A stretch of 27,625 nucleotides of DNA. Origin: NIOZ-UU13 sp964653075 (GTDB lineage: Bacteria; Planctomycetota; Phycisphaerae; Sedimentisphaerales; Anaerobacaceae). Under the pieces are notes generated by a model. The model saw only the letters and a program-made list of their open reading frames with translations, ran no database searches and was not told where the DNA came from. The stretch spans positions 1 through 27,625 of the forward strand of contig CAZZAX010000073.1 in assembly GCA_964653075.1 (NCBI GenBank), in the 5' to 3' direction. Position numbers and translations under genes: made by a program. This document shows positions 15,959 through 23,940 of this stretch, piece by piece. Each line of letters starts with the position of its first letter. The first letter of the stretch is position 1.

Positions 15959-17056
15959 ATGCCGGCACCTAAAAAAAAGATAAATGATATGGAACTCAGC
16001 ATGAAAAATACCAAACAGGAACTGCTTGATGCCTATCACGAGATGTTGCAACAGTTGCATGAAAAAGAGGAGGCACAATTAAAACCGGAACAAAAGCTCA
16101 AAGAAAAGAAAGAAGAGAGTATTCTAAAAGCTGTTGCTGGTATTTCTGCAGATGGCGTGATCCAGGAGACCAACAAGCTCAAACAGGAAATTGGGGGAAT
16201 GTTGAACAAACTGTCCGACAGGCTGGCAGCAGAGGCCAACAAATTCGATCAGGTTCAACTCGCCATCGAGATAAAAGAGCGAGAGCTCAAGGAAATCTAT
16301 GAAATTGAAAAAGCCGCAGCAACTCTGGCCGCTTTGATCGAAACCCAACGTCAGGAAAAACTCATGTTCGAAGAGGAAATGGCTCACAAGCAGGCAAGTT
16401 TGGCCCGGGAAATAGAGGCTACGAAACTACAGTGGCAAAAAGAAAAAGCGGACCATCAAGCTGAAATTAAAGAACTGCGAGAAAAAGAGGATAAAGATCG
16501 CAAACGCAAAAAAGAGGAATACGAATACGCATTTGAGCGGGAACAGCAGTTGGCCAGAGATAAATTCGAAGATGAAAAAGCCAAACTACTGGTGGAAAAA
16601 CAAGCACTGGAAAACCAGATGAAGGCCCTGAAAGAACAAACTGAAAAAGAACTCAGTGAGCGGGAAAAACAGATTAACAGCAGAGAAAAAGAGTTCGAGT
16701 CTCTCCAGGCTCAAGTCGCTGAGTTTCCCCAGAAACTGGAAGCAGCCGTGGCTAAGGCGGTTCAGGAAAATACCGAGCGTATTGAATTAGAGACCAAGTA
16801 CCAGAAAGACCTTCTGCAAAAGGAGTTCGAAGGCCAGCGCAATGTACAGACAGCCAGAATACATTCTCTGGAAAAAACGGTAAAAGAACAAAATGAACAG
16901 ATTGCCAAGCTTTCTACCCAACAAGATGCTGCTTACCAGAAGATTCAGGATGTTGCTGTCAAGGCCATTGAAGGCGCCTCAAAAGCAAATTCATTTAGTG
17001 ACCTGCAACATGTCTTGTCCGAACAGATCAAGAAGAAACAGACCGACGATCACTAA
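15959..17056 (+). CDS. Highly charged coiled-coil protein of unknown function
   Basis: A 365-residue protein dominated by Glu, Lys, Gln and Arg. Long heptad-like helices run from about residue 20 to 330 ('KEREL', 'EEEMAHKQASLAREIEATK', 'KDRKRKKEEYEYAFEREQ', 'LEKTVKEQNEQIAKL'). There is no signal peptide, membrane segment or ATPase motif, so SMC-type labels would be misleading. A C-terminal stretch after the coil ('QKIQDVAVKAIEGASKANSF') looks less repetitive and may be the conserved part of the family. AAGGAGA lies about 7 nt before the ATG, and the gene has its own predicted promoter and flanking gaps of more than 200 bp, so it is probably monocistronic. It is likely cytoplasmic and structural or scaffolding; the function is not known. 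Confidence 0.72.
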   Translation: MPAPKKKINDMELSMKNTKQELLDAYHEMLQQLHEKEEAQLKPEQKLKEKKEESILKAVAGISADGVIQETNKLKQEIGGMLNKLSDRLAAEANKFDQVQLAIEIKERELKEIYEIEKAAATLAALIETQRQEKLMFEEEMAHKQASLAREIEATKLQWQKEKADHQAEIKELREKEDKDRKRKKEEYEYAFEREQQLARDKFEDEKAKLLVEKQALENQMKALKEQTEKELSEREKQINSREKEFESLQAQVAEFPQKLEAAVAKAVQENTERIELETKYQKDLLQKEFEGQRNVQTARIHSLEKTVKEQNEQIAKLSTQQDAAYQKIQDVAVKAIEGASKANSFSDLQHVLSEQIKKKQTDDH

Positions 17057-17155
17057 CCGGAACAACAGCGGACATAGAACAAACAATAGAATATCGTGCC
17101 ATTGTCATGAGCATGAGTAACTGAGCATTTATCTGTAATTAGTAAGCATAAATTA

Positions 17156-17190
17156 CATGGAATTCTATACCTGTCTCCGTAAATTCCATG
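17156..17190. repeat. Perfect 9-bp inverted repeat
   Basis: CATGGAATT (17156-17164) and AATTCCATG (17182-17190) are exact complements around a 17-nt spacer. No T-run follows. It lies about 20 bp upstream of the predicted pseudopilin promoter, so it may be an operator or a weak terminator of the coiled-coil gene. Confidence 0.5.
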
Positions 17191-17208
17191 CCGAAACGAA
17201 CATTTCTC

Positions 17209-17236
17209 TTGATTTTTCACTCAATAAATGTATTAT
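17209..17236 (+). promoter_or_regulatory. Predicted promoter of the pseudopilin gene
   Basis: TTGATT (17209-17214), a 16-nt spacer and TATTAT (17231-17236) lie about 45 bp before the ATG at 17281. GAGGT is the ribosome-binding site. Confidence 0.45.
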
Positions 17237-17280
17237 CATTTTAATTTCCGGCTATGTACTTGATACACTGAGGTACGTTT

Positions 17281-18048
17281 ATGGATAAGCGTTGGGCATT
17301 TACACTCATCGAGCTCCTGGTTGTAATTGCCATAATTGCATTATTGATGGCTGTTTTAATGCCTGCGCTTAATTATGTCCGCAAGCAGGCGCGTTCGAGT
17401 GCTTGTCAGAGTAATCTCCGGCAGTTGTGCCTGGCCATGAATCTTTACACCCTTGACCATGAAGACAAAACTATGCCCTTTTCTCATCAGCCCGGCATGT
17501 ACTGGTTCCATCAAATGGCGCCGTATCTGAGCGCTAAGGATTATCAGAATAATCCCCAGGAACACATAGAAGGTGTTATGAAAGTAACTTTTTGCCCTAT
17601 GGCAAAACGCCAGGACCGTTCCGGGGAATCGTTCTACGGCTCGGCTTATTCCTCGTGGCGCTTTATGGGCGGTGAGGGCAGCTACGGACTGAACCTGTGG
17701 TTATTACCCGACGATCCGATTTATGCTCCGGATTTTCCTAAGGCCAATTTCTACATGAAGTATTCGGATGCTCAGCAGCGCGTGCCGCTCTTAGGTGATT
17801 CTGTGTGGGTTGGTTCGTGGCCTTTTGAAAACGATACGGTGCCCGATGACCTGACTGGAGAGGTTGGATATCCCGACTATCCCCACGCAGAAGGATACTT
17901 TATGGGGCGCTTCTGCGTTGACCGGCATAAAAAAGCAACCAATATTGGATTTGTGGACAGCCATGTGGAAAGGATTTACCTTCAAGAATTGTGGATACAA
18001 AAATGGCACAAAAACTTTATACCTAACAATGATGTGTCTATACCATAA
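17281..18048 (+). CDS. Type II secretion-type pseudopilin (planctomycete H-X9-DG-like family)
   Basis: A 255-residue protein with a class III prepilin leader: a short basic start (MDKRWA) followed by 'FTLIELLVVIAIIALLMAVLMPAL'-type sequence split across the cleavage site, with the conserved Glu at position +5. The residue before the cleavage site is Ala rather than the usual Gly. The following 'ARSSACQSNLRQLCLAMNLY' is typical of the very numerous pseudopilin-like proteins of planctomycetes. Near the C-terminus, 'FVDSHVERI' takes the place of the common Asp-Gly-His-Val motif. Such proteins are inner-membrane-anchored and cleaved by a PilD-type peptidase that is not encoded here. The individual function is unknown. 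The next gene (105 bp on) encodes a secretin-N-like exported protein. Confidence 0.85.
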   Translation: MDKRWAFTLIELLVVIAIIALLMAVLMPALNYVRKQARSSACQSNLRQLCLAMNLYTLDHEDKTMPFSHQPGMYWFHQMAPYLSAKDYQNNPQEHIEGVMKVTFCPMAKRQDRSGESFYGSAYSSWRFMGGEGSYGLNLWLLPDDPIYAPDFPKANFYMKYSDAQQRVPLLGDSVWVGSWPFENDTVPDDLTGEVGYPDYPHAEGYFMGRFCVDRHKKATNIGFVDSHVERIYLQELWIQKWHKNFIPNNDVSIP

Positions 18049-18153
18049 ATTGAACCGCTTTTTGTTCCCATAAGAAAAAAAGAGTTTTCTATCCAAAACG
18101 TAAATGTTTGTATACTATGTAGAAAAATAATTTAGTAAAAAAGAGAATAAAAA

Positions 18154-18861
18154 GTGAAAAAGAAAAAAATAACACGATTTTTTGGTGTAATAGTTGTTAG
18201 CTTATCGAGTATTTTCCTTTTAGTCACAGAAACATGCGGAGCAAGTTCGAAAGGTTCTGCCACTCGAAGCAGTTCGGAGAATCAGATAACGCAAATACCC
18301 AAAACAGCTTACAAGCAGTCCGCTGGGGGACGACTTACGGCTGTAAAAAGGACGACTGCAGATCCATCGACTTTTAAACCTGAAATGCCTTTCAGCGAAG
18401 CAATTGACATTTTACGTAATTCAACTTTACCCCCGTTGAATATCGCGGTGCTTTGGAAAGATTTGCAGGAGAACGCGGACATCTATAGAGAAACTCCTAT
18501 TGGGATGAATGGCCTTTCAAAAGTCCCTTTGCGCACTCACCTTAAAGTCCTGTTAATGTCGGTTTCAGCGGGTGGTGTGGAAAAATTGGGATATGTAGTT
18601 GATGATGGTGTTATAATTATTGCAACACGAGGCTCTTTACCCAGGAAAATGGTAACTCGTATTTATGATATTGCAGATTTAGTCAGTGAGCCTGCTAATT
18701 ATCGTCTTATGCCCGGATTTGGCATGCCCTTTGGTTTTGGTGGGATGCCTTTTGGCGGCATGATGCCCTTCGGAGGTGCTGGTTTTGGGGGACGTGGATT
18801 CAATAGCTCCCCAAGCAGAGGTGCTTATGGGGGTTTTAATAGAATAAGGGCGCGTAGGTAG
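18154..18861 (+). CDS. Exported protein with a secretin-N/STN-like segment and Gly/Phe/Met-rich tail
   Basis: A 235-residue protein with a GTG start and a Sec signal peptide (MKKKKITRFFGV, hydrophobic run to about residue 29). Residues about 75-175 ('FSEAIDILRNSTLPPLNIAV', 'VPLRTHLKVLLMSVSAGGVE', 'LGYVVDDGVIIIATRG', 'TRIYDIADLV') follow the pattern of the short N-domain found in secretins and TonB-type receptors. The last 50 residues are a low-complexity tail built of GFG, PFG and GGM repeats ending in an Arg-rich tip. The ribosome-binding site is weak (AAGAG, about 8 nt upstream), and GTG is chosen because the signal peptide begins there. No secretin barrel follows, so it is not a complete secretin. 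Position after a pseudopilin suggests a secretion-related or surface role, which is inference. Confidence 0.65.
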   Translation: MKKKKITRFFGVIVVSLSSIFLLVTETCGASSKGSATRSSSENQITQIPKTAYKQSAGGRLTAVKRTTADPSTFKPEMPFSEAIDILRNSTLPPLNIAVLWKDLQENADIYRETPIGMNGLSKVPLRTHLKVLLMSVSAGGVEKLGYVVDDGVIIIATRGSLPRKMVTRIYDIADLVSEPANYRLMPGFGMPFGFGGMPFGGMMPFGGAGFGGRGFNSSPSRGAYGGFNRIRARR

Positions 18862-18899
18862 AAAAGTCATGATATCGGGATCAAAGAAGAGGATTTTGA

Positions 18900-19811
18900 A
18901 TGAGGCCGACTCTATTGATTTTGGCGGCAGGCATGGGCACTCGCTACGGTGGACTTAAGCAAATTGATCCGATTGGTCCAAATGGAGAAATAATTATCGA
19001 CTATTCTATCTATGATGCTATAAATGCCGGTTTTGGTAAATTAGTTTTTGTGATTCGACATTATTTTGAGAGCCCTTTCAAAGAAAAGATTGGCAAAAAG
19101 TTTAATAACCTTGTGGAAACAGCCTATGCTTATCAGGAAGTGGACGCCTGTGTTGATAATTTTGAGCCGCCGAAAGACCGTGACAAGCCCTGGGGTACCG
19201 GACATGCAATACTCGTTGCCCGTGATGTAATCCATGAGTCCTTTGCAGTCATTAATGCCGATGACTACTATGGCCCCGCTTCGTTTAAGACAATTGCCCG
19301 GTTTCTAACAAGGAAAGACCTTTCCGGAAATGATTACGCAATGGTCGGCTATAAACTCAAAGATACTTTAAGTGAATACGGATCTGTCTCAAGGGGTGTG
19401 TGCCGGTGTGATGAACAGATGTTCTTAAGGGGGGTCGTTGAACGCAAAAAAGTCGAGATTACCCCGGCTGGTGTCCGCTATTTTGAGGAAGATGGAACAG
19501 AACATGTCCTGACCGGCAATGAAGTTGTTTCGAGGAATATGTGGGGATTTCAGCCGTCAATCTTCGGTCATCTCAAATTATGCTTTAGGCGCTTCCTCGA
19601 AGAGCGAAGCAATGAAAAAAATTCGGAGTTGTTTATACCGACTGTGGTGGATGATCTCATAGAAAAAGGAAAAGTCACAGTGAAAGTCCTGCCTGCAAAT
19701 GACGAGTGCTTTGGAGTTACTTACCGTCGGGATGCGGCCATAGCGGCAAGATGTATTCGCCGGCTCATAGAGCAGGGGCTTTATCCGGAGAACCTCTGGG
19801 AACAATCGTGA
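18900..19811 (+). CDS. Sugar-phosphate nucleotidyltransferase
   Basis: A 303-residue NTP-transferase. The N-terminal signature 'LILAAGMGTRYGGLKQID' is the nucleotide-binding loop with its Gly-x-x-Lys-Gln ending, and 'INADDYYG' carries the metal-binding Asp. 'GTGHAILVARD' and 'EYGSVSRGV' match the sugar-binding region of the family. These cytoplasmic enzymes make NDP-sugars from a sugar-1-phosphate and an NTP. GAGG lies about 7 nt before the ATG. The gene overlaps the following NahK-type kinase by 4 nt (GTGA), a sign of translational coupling, so it most likely converts the sugar-1-phosphate made by that kinase to an NDP-sugar. Which nucleotide and sugar are used cannot be read; UDP-HexNAc is the best guess by analogy with NahK pathways. 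Confidence 0.86.
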   Translation: MRPTLLILAAGMGTRYGGLKQIDPIGPNGEIIIDYSIYDAINAGFGKLVFVIRHYFESPFKEKIGKKFNNLVETAYAYQEVDACVDNFEPPKDRDKPWGTGHAILVARDVIHESFAVINADDYYGPASFKTIARFLTRKDLSGNDYAMVGYKLKDTLSEYGSVSRGVCRCDEQMFLRGVVERKKVEITPAGVRYFEEDGTEHVLTGNEVVSRNMWGFQPSIFGHLKLCFRRFLEERSNEKNSELFIPTVVDDLIEKGKVTVKVLPANDECFGVTYRRDAAIAARCIRRLIEQGLYPENLWEQS

Positions 19812-20917
19812 AACGCGACCTCAAGTCAATCGTAAAACATTTTTGTATCTATAGTGATTTAACTGAAATAAAACCTCTGCCCCGTGGCCATATTAATGAT
19901 ACGTACATCCTGACGACTAAGAAGAACAAACATATTGTCCGTTATATATTGCAACGGATAAATCACACCGTGTTCAAAGACCCTCCTTCGGTTATGAGAA
20001 ACATTGTCCGTGTAACCGAGCACATACGCAGCAGGGCCAAGAGAATATATCCGGACCTGGCATCTCGCCAGTTGACTGTTATCGGCACTGTTGATGATAC
20101 ATGTTTTTACGAAGATGCCGGGGGCAACTTTTGGCGCGTATATAACTTCATAGAGGATGCTGTTGCATACGATACGGTTGATTCTGCCCAGTTGGCTTTT
20201 GAGGCGGCGAGAATGTTCGGCTGGTTCCAGAAGATGCTGGTTGACCTCCCGGGGCCGGTTCTGCATGAGAGCATTTCTGACTTCCACAACACACCGAAGC
20301 GTTTCAAGACCTTCCGGCGTGTTCTTAAAGAAGATGCTTGTAATCGAGCGAAAAATGCAAAACCCGAAATTGATTTTTTATTTTGTCATGCGTCTATCTG
20401 TGACGTCTTGCTGAATTTGGCGGAAAAAGGTAAAATCCCCGTTCGTATTACGCATAATGATACGAAGGTAAACAATGTGATGCTGGACAAAAATACGAAC
20501 AAAGGTGTCTGTGTAATTGATTTGGATACCGTTATGCCGGGCCTGTCGATATACGATTTTGGTGATATGGTTCGTACCGGAACTACTTTCGCCGATGAGG
20601 ACGAACGTGACTTGTCGAAAGTAGCTATGGACCTGCAGATGTTTGAAGTGCTCGTTCGAGGTTTTGCCGAGCAAAGCAGCCATTTTCTCAATTCCACGGA
20701 GAAAGAGCACCTTGCTTTTGCCGCCAAGCTAATCACCTTTGAACAGCTTATAAGGTTTCTTTCCGACTATCTCGCAGGCGATATCTACTACAAGGTTCAG
20801 CGCCAGGACCATAATCTCGACCGCAGCCGCACACAGATGAAACTGGTCCAGTCGATTATCGCCCGGGAAGAGGCGATGAACAAAGTAATCGAAAAAGTTT
20901 TTCAGCAGGTTGATTGA
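19808..20917 (+). CDS. NahK-type sugar 1-kinase (aminoglycoside phosphotransferase fold)
   Basis: The frame is open further upstream, to an ATG at 19706. The extra 34 residues lie entirely inside the nucleotidyltransferase gene and are unlike the family, so I place the start at the GTG at 19808. That gives 369 residues, the normal length for N-acetylhexosamine 1-kinases, and a 4-nt GTGA overlap. Visible motifs are 'PLPRGHINDTYIL' (N-terminal loop), 'THNDTKVNNVMLD' (His216 to Asn, the catalytic loop) and 'CVIDLDTVMPGLSIYDFGD' (metal-binding Asp near 238-240). NahK phosphorylates the anomeric carbon of GlcNAc or GalNAc using ATP. Here the kinase plus nucleotidyltransferase would activate a free sugar to an NDP-sugar. 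The exact sugar is inferred from family resemblance only. Confidence 0.84.
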   Translation: MKRDLKSIVKHFCIYSDLTEIKPLPRGHINDTYILTTKKNKHIVRYILQRINHTVFKDPPSVMRNIVRVTEHIRSRAKRIYPDLASRQLTVIGTVDDTCFYEDAGGNFWRVYNFIEDAVAYDTVDSAQLAFEAARMFGWFQKMLVDLPGPVLHESISDFHNTPKRFKTFRRVLKEDACNRAKNAKPEIDFLFCHASICDVLLNLAEKGKIPVRITHNDTKVNNVMLDKNTNKGVCVIDLDTVMPGLSIYDFGDMVRTGTTFADEDERDLSKVAMDLQMFEVLVRGFAEQSSHFLNSTEKEHLAFAAKLITFEQLIRFLSDYLAGDIYYKVQRQDHNLDRSRTQMKLVQSIIAREEAMNKVIEKVFQQVD

Positions 20918-21002
20918 TTTACTGTTTGATGCTTAGAAAACATGGTTCTTTGTGTATAACTTGCAGAAAGAGTGTTAATATGTTTTGTAAACGGAGAATG
21001 AT

Positions 21003-22538
21003 ATGGACTGGAATACTGTTGGAATTGAAACCAATTTTAGCTCTTTAGACTGGTGTATCGTCGTTGGCTATCTGATCATCATTGTGGCAGTCGGTGTTTA
21101 TATAAAACGATATATAAGCAATGTGACGGATTTTATCGTTGCCGGCCGGGGCCTGAAGACTTTTCTGGCGATTGCGACAATGATTGGAACCGAGTTGGGT
21201 TTGGTTACGGTGATGTACTCGTCTCAAAAAGGCTTTACCGGCGGCTTCGCCGCCTTTCACATCGCATTGGCGGCCGCTATTGTAACTTTAATTGTAGGTT
21301 TGACCGGATTCATTGTTGTACCGTTGCGGCGGTTGAATGTAATGACCATACCCGAATATTACGAGAGACGCTTCGGACGCGGTGTACGTATTCTTGGTGG
21401 GATTATTTTGGCATTCTCAGGTATTCTAAATATGGGATTATTCCTCAAGGCCGGCTCCCTTTTTGTAATGGGCATTACCGGTCTGACTCGATCCGTTCAC
21501 CTCAATATTATAATGTCGGTCTTGCTGGGGATGGTATTGTTGTACACCGCTCTGGGCGGGATGGTCTCGGTAGTGGTTCTTGACTATATACAATTCGTGG
21601 TTTTATCATTCGGCCTTTTGACTGCGAGTTTGTTATCCATCAGGTATTTGGGCTGGGATAACATTATTGAAACAGTATCCAGCTTCAAAGGCCGGGCGGG
21701 TTTCGACCCGTTTCAAGGTGAGGAGGGTTTCGGTGTTCCCTATGTTGTGTGGATGTTTTTCCTGGGCCTGGTTAGTTGCGCTGTCTGGCAAACAGCGGTG
21801 ATTCGTGCGTGTTCGGCCGAAAATACACGTACCGTTAAAAAAATCTACACGTGGGCTTCTATCGGCTTTCTAATGCGGTTCCTTCTGCCGTATTTTTTGG
21901 GAATTTGTGCTTTTGTCTATATGACCGGGCACGAGTCGTTGAAAAACGTTTTTATTCCTGGTGGCGGTTCCGTGGATTCTCAGGTATCTCTGATGGCTAT
22001 GCCGGTATTCCTGAGTCAAATCCTTCCTGTTGGTTTGATAGGTATTATTTCCGCGGGTATGCTGGCGGCGTTTATGTCCACTCATGATAGTTACCTTTTA
22101 TGCTGGAGTTCGGTGCTGACCCAGGATGTTGTGGCGCCGTGGTTTAAAAATGGATTGTCTTCAAAAGCACGTTTGCTGCTGACGAGAATATTTATTGTAG
22201 CTATTGGTATTTTCATTTTGGTTTGGGGGCTTTGGTACGATTTAGGTCAGGATTTATGGGATTACATGGCAATCTCCGGGGCTATATATTTTACAGGGGC
22301 CATTGCACTGCTGGTCTTCGGGCTGTATTGGAAGCGGGCAAGCAAAGTCGGTGCATATTTGGCTTTAATATGTGGTTTTGGTGCTATCCTGGGATTAAAA
22401 CCGGTGCAGGCCCTTTTAGGAATGAATGTTTCAAGTGAGATTGTGGGGCTTACAGTCATAGCACTTGCAATATTGGCAATGATAGTCGGCTCTCTTTTAT
22501 TTCCGCAGGACCGCACATATTCTGAGGTTAAGGAGTAA
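21003..22538 (+). CDS. Na+/solute symporter of the SSS family
   Basis: A 511-residue polytopic membrane protein with about 13 hydrophobic segments and SSS (solute:sodium symporter) features: 'DFIVAGRGLKTFLAIATMIGTELG' split over the first core helices, 'VVPLRRLNVMTIPEYYERRFG', 'YTALGGMVSVVVLDYIQFVV', and 'ISAGMLAAFMSTHDSYLLCWSSVLTQDV' in the region equivalent to core helix 8, where small and hydroxylated residues bind Na+. Length is typical. GGAG precedes the ATG by about 7 nt, and it follows the kinase gene by 85 bp. The position beside a sugar kinase and nucleotidyltransferase suggests uptake of the sugar they use. SSS substrates vary widely (sugars, amino acids, organic acids), so this is not certain. 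A small membrane protein gene follows by 6 nt. Confidence 0.9.
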   Translation: MDWNTVGIETNFSSLDWCIVVGYLIIIVAVGVYIKRYISNVTDFIVAGRGLKTFLAIATMIGTELGLVTVMYSSQKGFTGGFAAFHIALAAAIVTLIVGLTGFIVVPLRRLNVMTIPEYYERRFGRGVRILGGIILAFSGILNMGLFLKAGSLFVMGITGLTRSVHLNIIMSVLLGMVLLYTALGGMVSVVVLDYIQFVVLSFGLLTASLLSIRYLGWDNIIETVSSFKGRAGFDPFQGEEGFGVPYVVWMFFLGLVSCAVWQTAVIRACSAENTRTVKKIYTWASIGFLMRFLLPYFLGICAFVYMTGHESLKNVFIPGGGSVDSQVSLMAMPVFLSQILPVGLIGIISAGMLAAFMSTHDSYLLCWSSVLTQDVVAPWFKNGLSSKARLLLTRIFIVAIGIFILVWGLWYDLGQDLWDYMAISGAIYFTGAIALLVFGLYWKRASKVGAYLALICGFGAILGLKPVQALLGMNVSSEIVGLTVIALAILAMIVGSLLFPQDRTYSEVKE

Positions 22539-22544
22539 TGATAA

Positions 22545-22718
22545 ATGAATTTTTGGATTAACTTTTGGACCGGTTTTTTTATTATAAGCCTTGTTCTTTT
22601 TGCGGGGCTTGCAATAGTAGTTACGATTGGGGGATTTTTCAACATTCGTTCTCTGTTCAAAAACCTTTCAGGGCGTTCCGAACAGCCGGAGCAAGGCGCC
22701 GTTGAGGAAAGCAACTGA
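22545..22718 (+). CDS. 57-residue single-pass membrane protein next to the SSS symporter
   Basis: A short frame that standard length cut-offs miss. It starts at ATG 22545, with AAGGAG 9 nt upstream (22530-22535), and ends with TGA at 22716-22718. The N-terminus is aromatic ('MNFWINFWTGFF') and runs into one hydrophobic helix of about 22 residues ('ISLVLFAGLAIVVTIGGFF'), followed by a basic stretch and an acidic, Gln-rich tail ('SEQPEQGAVEESN'). The start lies 6 nt after the symporter stop, so the two are almost certainly co-translated. Short membrane proteins directly behind SSS transporters are known as accessory components in several bacteria; a similar role is likely but unproven. Orientation is probably N-out or embedded with a cytoplasmic C-tail, given the positive residues after the helix. 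Confidence 0.72.
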   Translation: MNFWINFWTGFFIISLVLFAGLAIVVTIGGFFNIRSLFKNLSGRSEQPEQGAVEESN

Positions 22719-22750
22719 AGGTAATAGGCAAATAACACGGCCCAATCATT

Positions 22751-23914
22751 ATGAACAGACGCGAAAGATTGATGGCTACGTTGTGCGGCAGGCGGGTTGA
22801 CCGTACTGCGGTTAATTTCTATGAGGTGGGGGGATTCAAGGTTGATCCATCTGATCCGGATGAATTCAATATCTATAACGACCCGTCCTGGAAGCCGCTG
22901 CTTGAGCTTGCCGAAGAGAAAACAGACCTTATTCGTATGCGCAGCCCCGTCAAGACGCGCTCCCACGAAGTGACATCCGACAAATCGGACGGCAATTACC
23001 GTGATGAATTTTTCAAGACCAACAAATATGTTGAAAAGGACTGTCTTTTTACATTCACGACTTTGAAAATTGGCGGTAAGGAAATGATGTCGCTGACACG
23101 CCAGGGCCGCGACGTTGATACTGTCTGGACGGTGGAGCACCTTCTCAAGAATCCTGATGATCTCAAGGCCTATCTGGAGCTGCCTGATGAAATATTTGCC
23201 GAGGATATCGATGTTACAAGCCTTATAGAAGAGGACCAAAAGCTGGGCGAGAGTGGTATTATAATGGTCGATACCGAAGATCCGATTTGCGCTGCGGCCT
23301 CTTTGTTCAGTATGGAGGACTTTACAGTAGTTGCAATGACCGGGCAGGAGCTTTTTCATCGCTTGCTCGAAAAGCTTTCGGTGCATATACAGGCCAGGAC
23401 TGAAAAGACTGCTAAGGCATTTCCCGGTCATTTGTGGCGTATATACGGGCCGGAATATGCCACCGAGCCTTATCTGCCGCCCGGTCTTTTCAAAGAATAT
23501 GTGGTCCGTTACACCGGGCCAATGATAGAGGCAATACAGAAGCAGGGCGGTTTTGCCAGGGTTCATTGTCACGGCAGGATTCGGGCCGTTCTTGATTACA
23601 TTGTCGAAATGGGTGCTTCGGCCATTGACCCTATTGAGCCGCCCCCGCAGGGGGATGTGGAGCTTGAGTATGTGCGCAGTAAATACGGCAGGGAATTGGT
23701 ACTTTTCGGGAATTTGGAGATGGCGGATATAGAAAACAGCGAGCCGGGTGATTTCGAGAAAATCGTCGAAAAAGCCCTGATAGACGGGACCAGAGGCGAA
23801 GGTAAAGGGTTTGTTTTGATGCCGTCGTCGGCCCCTATGGGAAGGACAATAAGTCCCAGAGTAATGGCAAACTACGAAATGATGGTGCGCCTGGCCAAAA
23901 GGTTCTGCTTGTGA
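22751..23914 (+). CDS. Uroporphyrinogen-decarboxylase-family protein (MtaA/CmuA-like)
   Basis: A 387-residue protein of the URO-D superfamily, full length. It begins with the usual 'MNRRERLMATLCGRRVDR' and has the barrel segments 'FPGHLWRIYGPEYATEPYLPP', 'FARVHCHGRIRAVLDYIVEMG', 'IDPIEPPPQGDVEL' and 'LVLFGNLEMADIE'. Non-heme members of this family are cobalamin or coenzyme-M methyltransferase-type enzymes, and planctomycete genomes carry many copies of unknown role. The 'HCHG' segment sits where methyltransferase relatives have zinc ligands. Heme synthesis is unlikely because the context is sugar uptake and activation and no other heme genes are present. No strong ribosome-binding site is seen; GAAGG lies about 30 nt before the ATG. 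It appears to end the operon: a terminator follows at 23978. Confidence 0.83.
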   Translation: MNRRERLMATLCGRRVDRTAVNFYEVGGFKVDPSDPDEFNIYNDPSWKPLLELAEEKTDLIRMRSPVKTRSHEVTSDKSDGNYRDEFFKTNKYVEKDCLFTFTTLKIGGKEMMSLTRQGRDVDTVWTVEHLLKNPDDLKAYLELPDEIFAEDIDVTSLIEEDQKLGESGIIMVDTEDPICAAASLFSMEDFTVVAMTGQELFHRLLEKLSVHIQARTEKTAKAFPGHLWRIYGPEYATEPYLPPGLFKEYVVRYTGPMIEAIQKQGGFARVHCHGRIRAVLDYIVEMGASAIDPIEPPPQGDVELEYVRSKYGRELVLFGNLEMADIENSEPGDFEKIVEKALIDGTRGEGKGFVLMPSSAPMGRTISPRVMANYEMMVRLAKRFCL

Positions 23915-23940
23915 GAGGATAGGGCGGGGGGCAGAAAATT

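Noticed and set aside
16000..17056. SMC or myosin-like assignment for the coiled-coil protein
   Set aside because: No Walker A/B motifs or hinge; similarity to such proteins would come only from coiled-coil composition.
22751..23914. True uroporphyrinogen decarboxylase (hemE)
   Set aside because: The sequence and context fit the non-heme branch of the superfamily, and no other heme genes are present.
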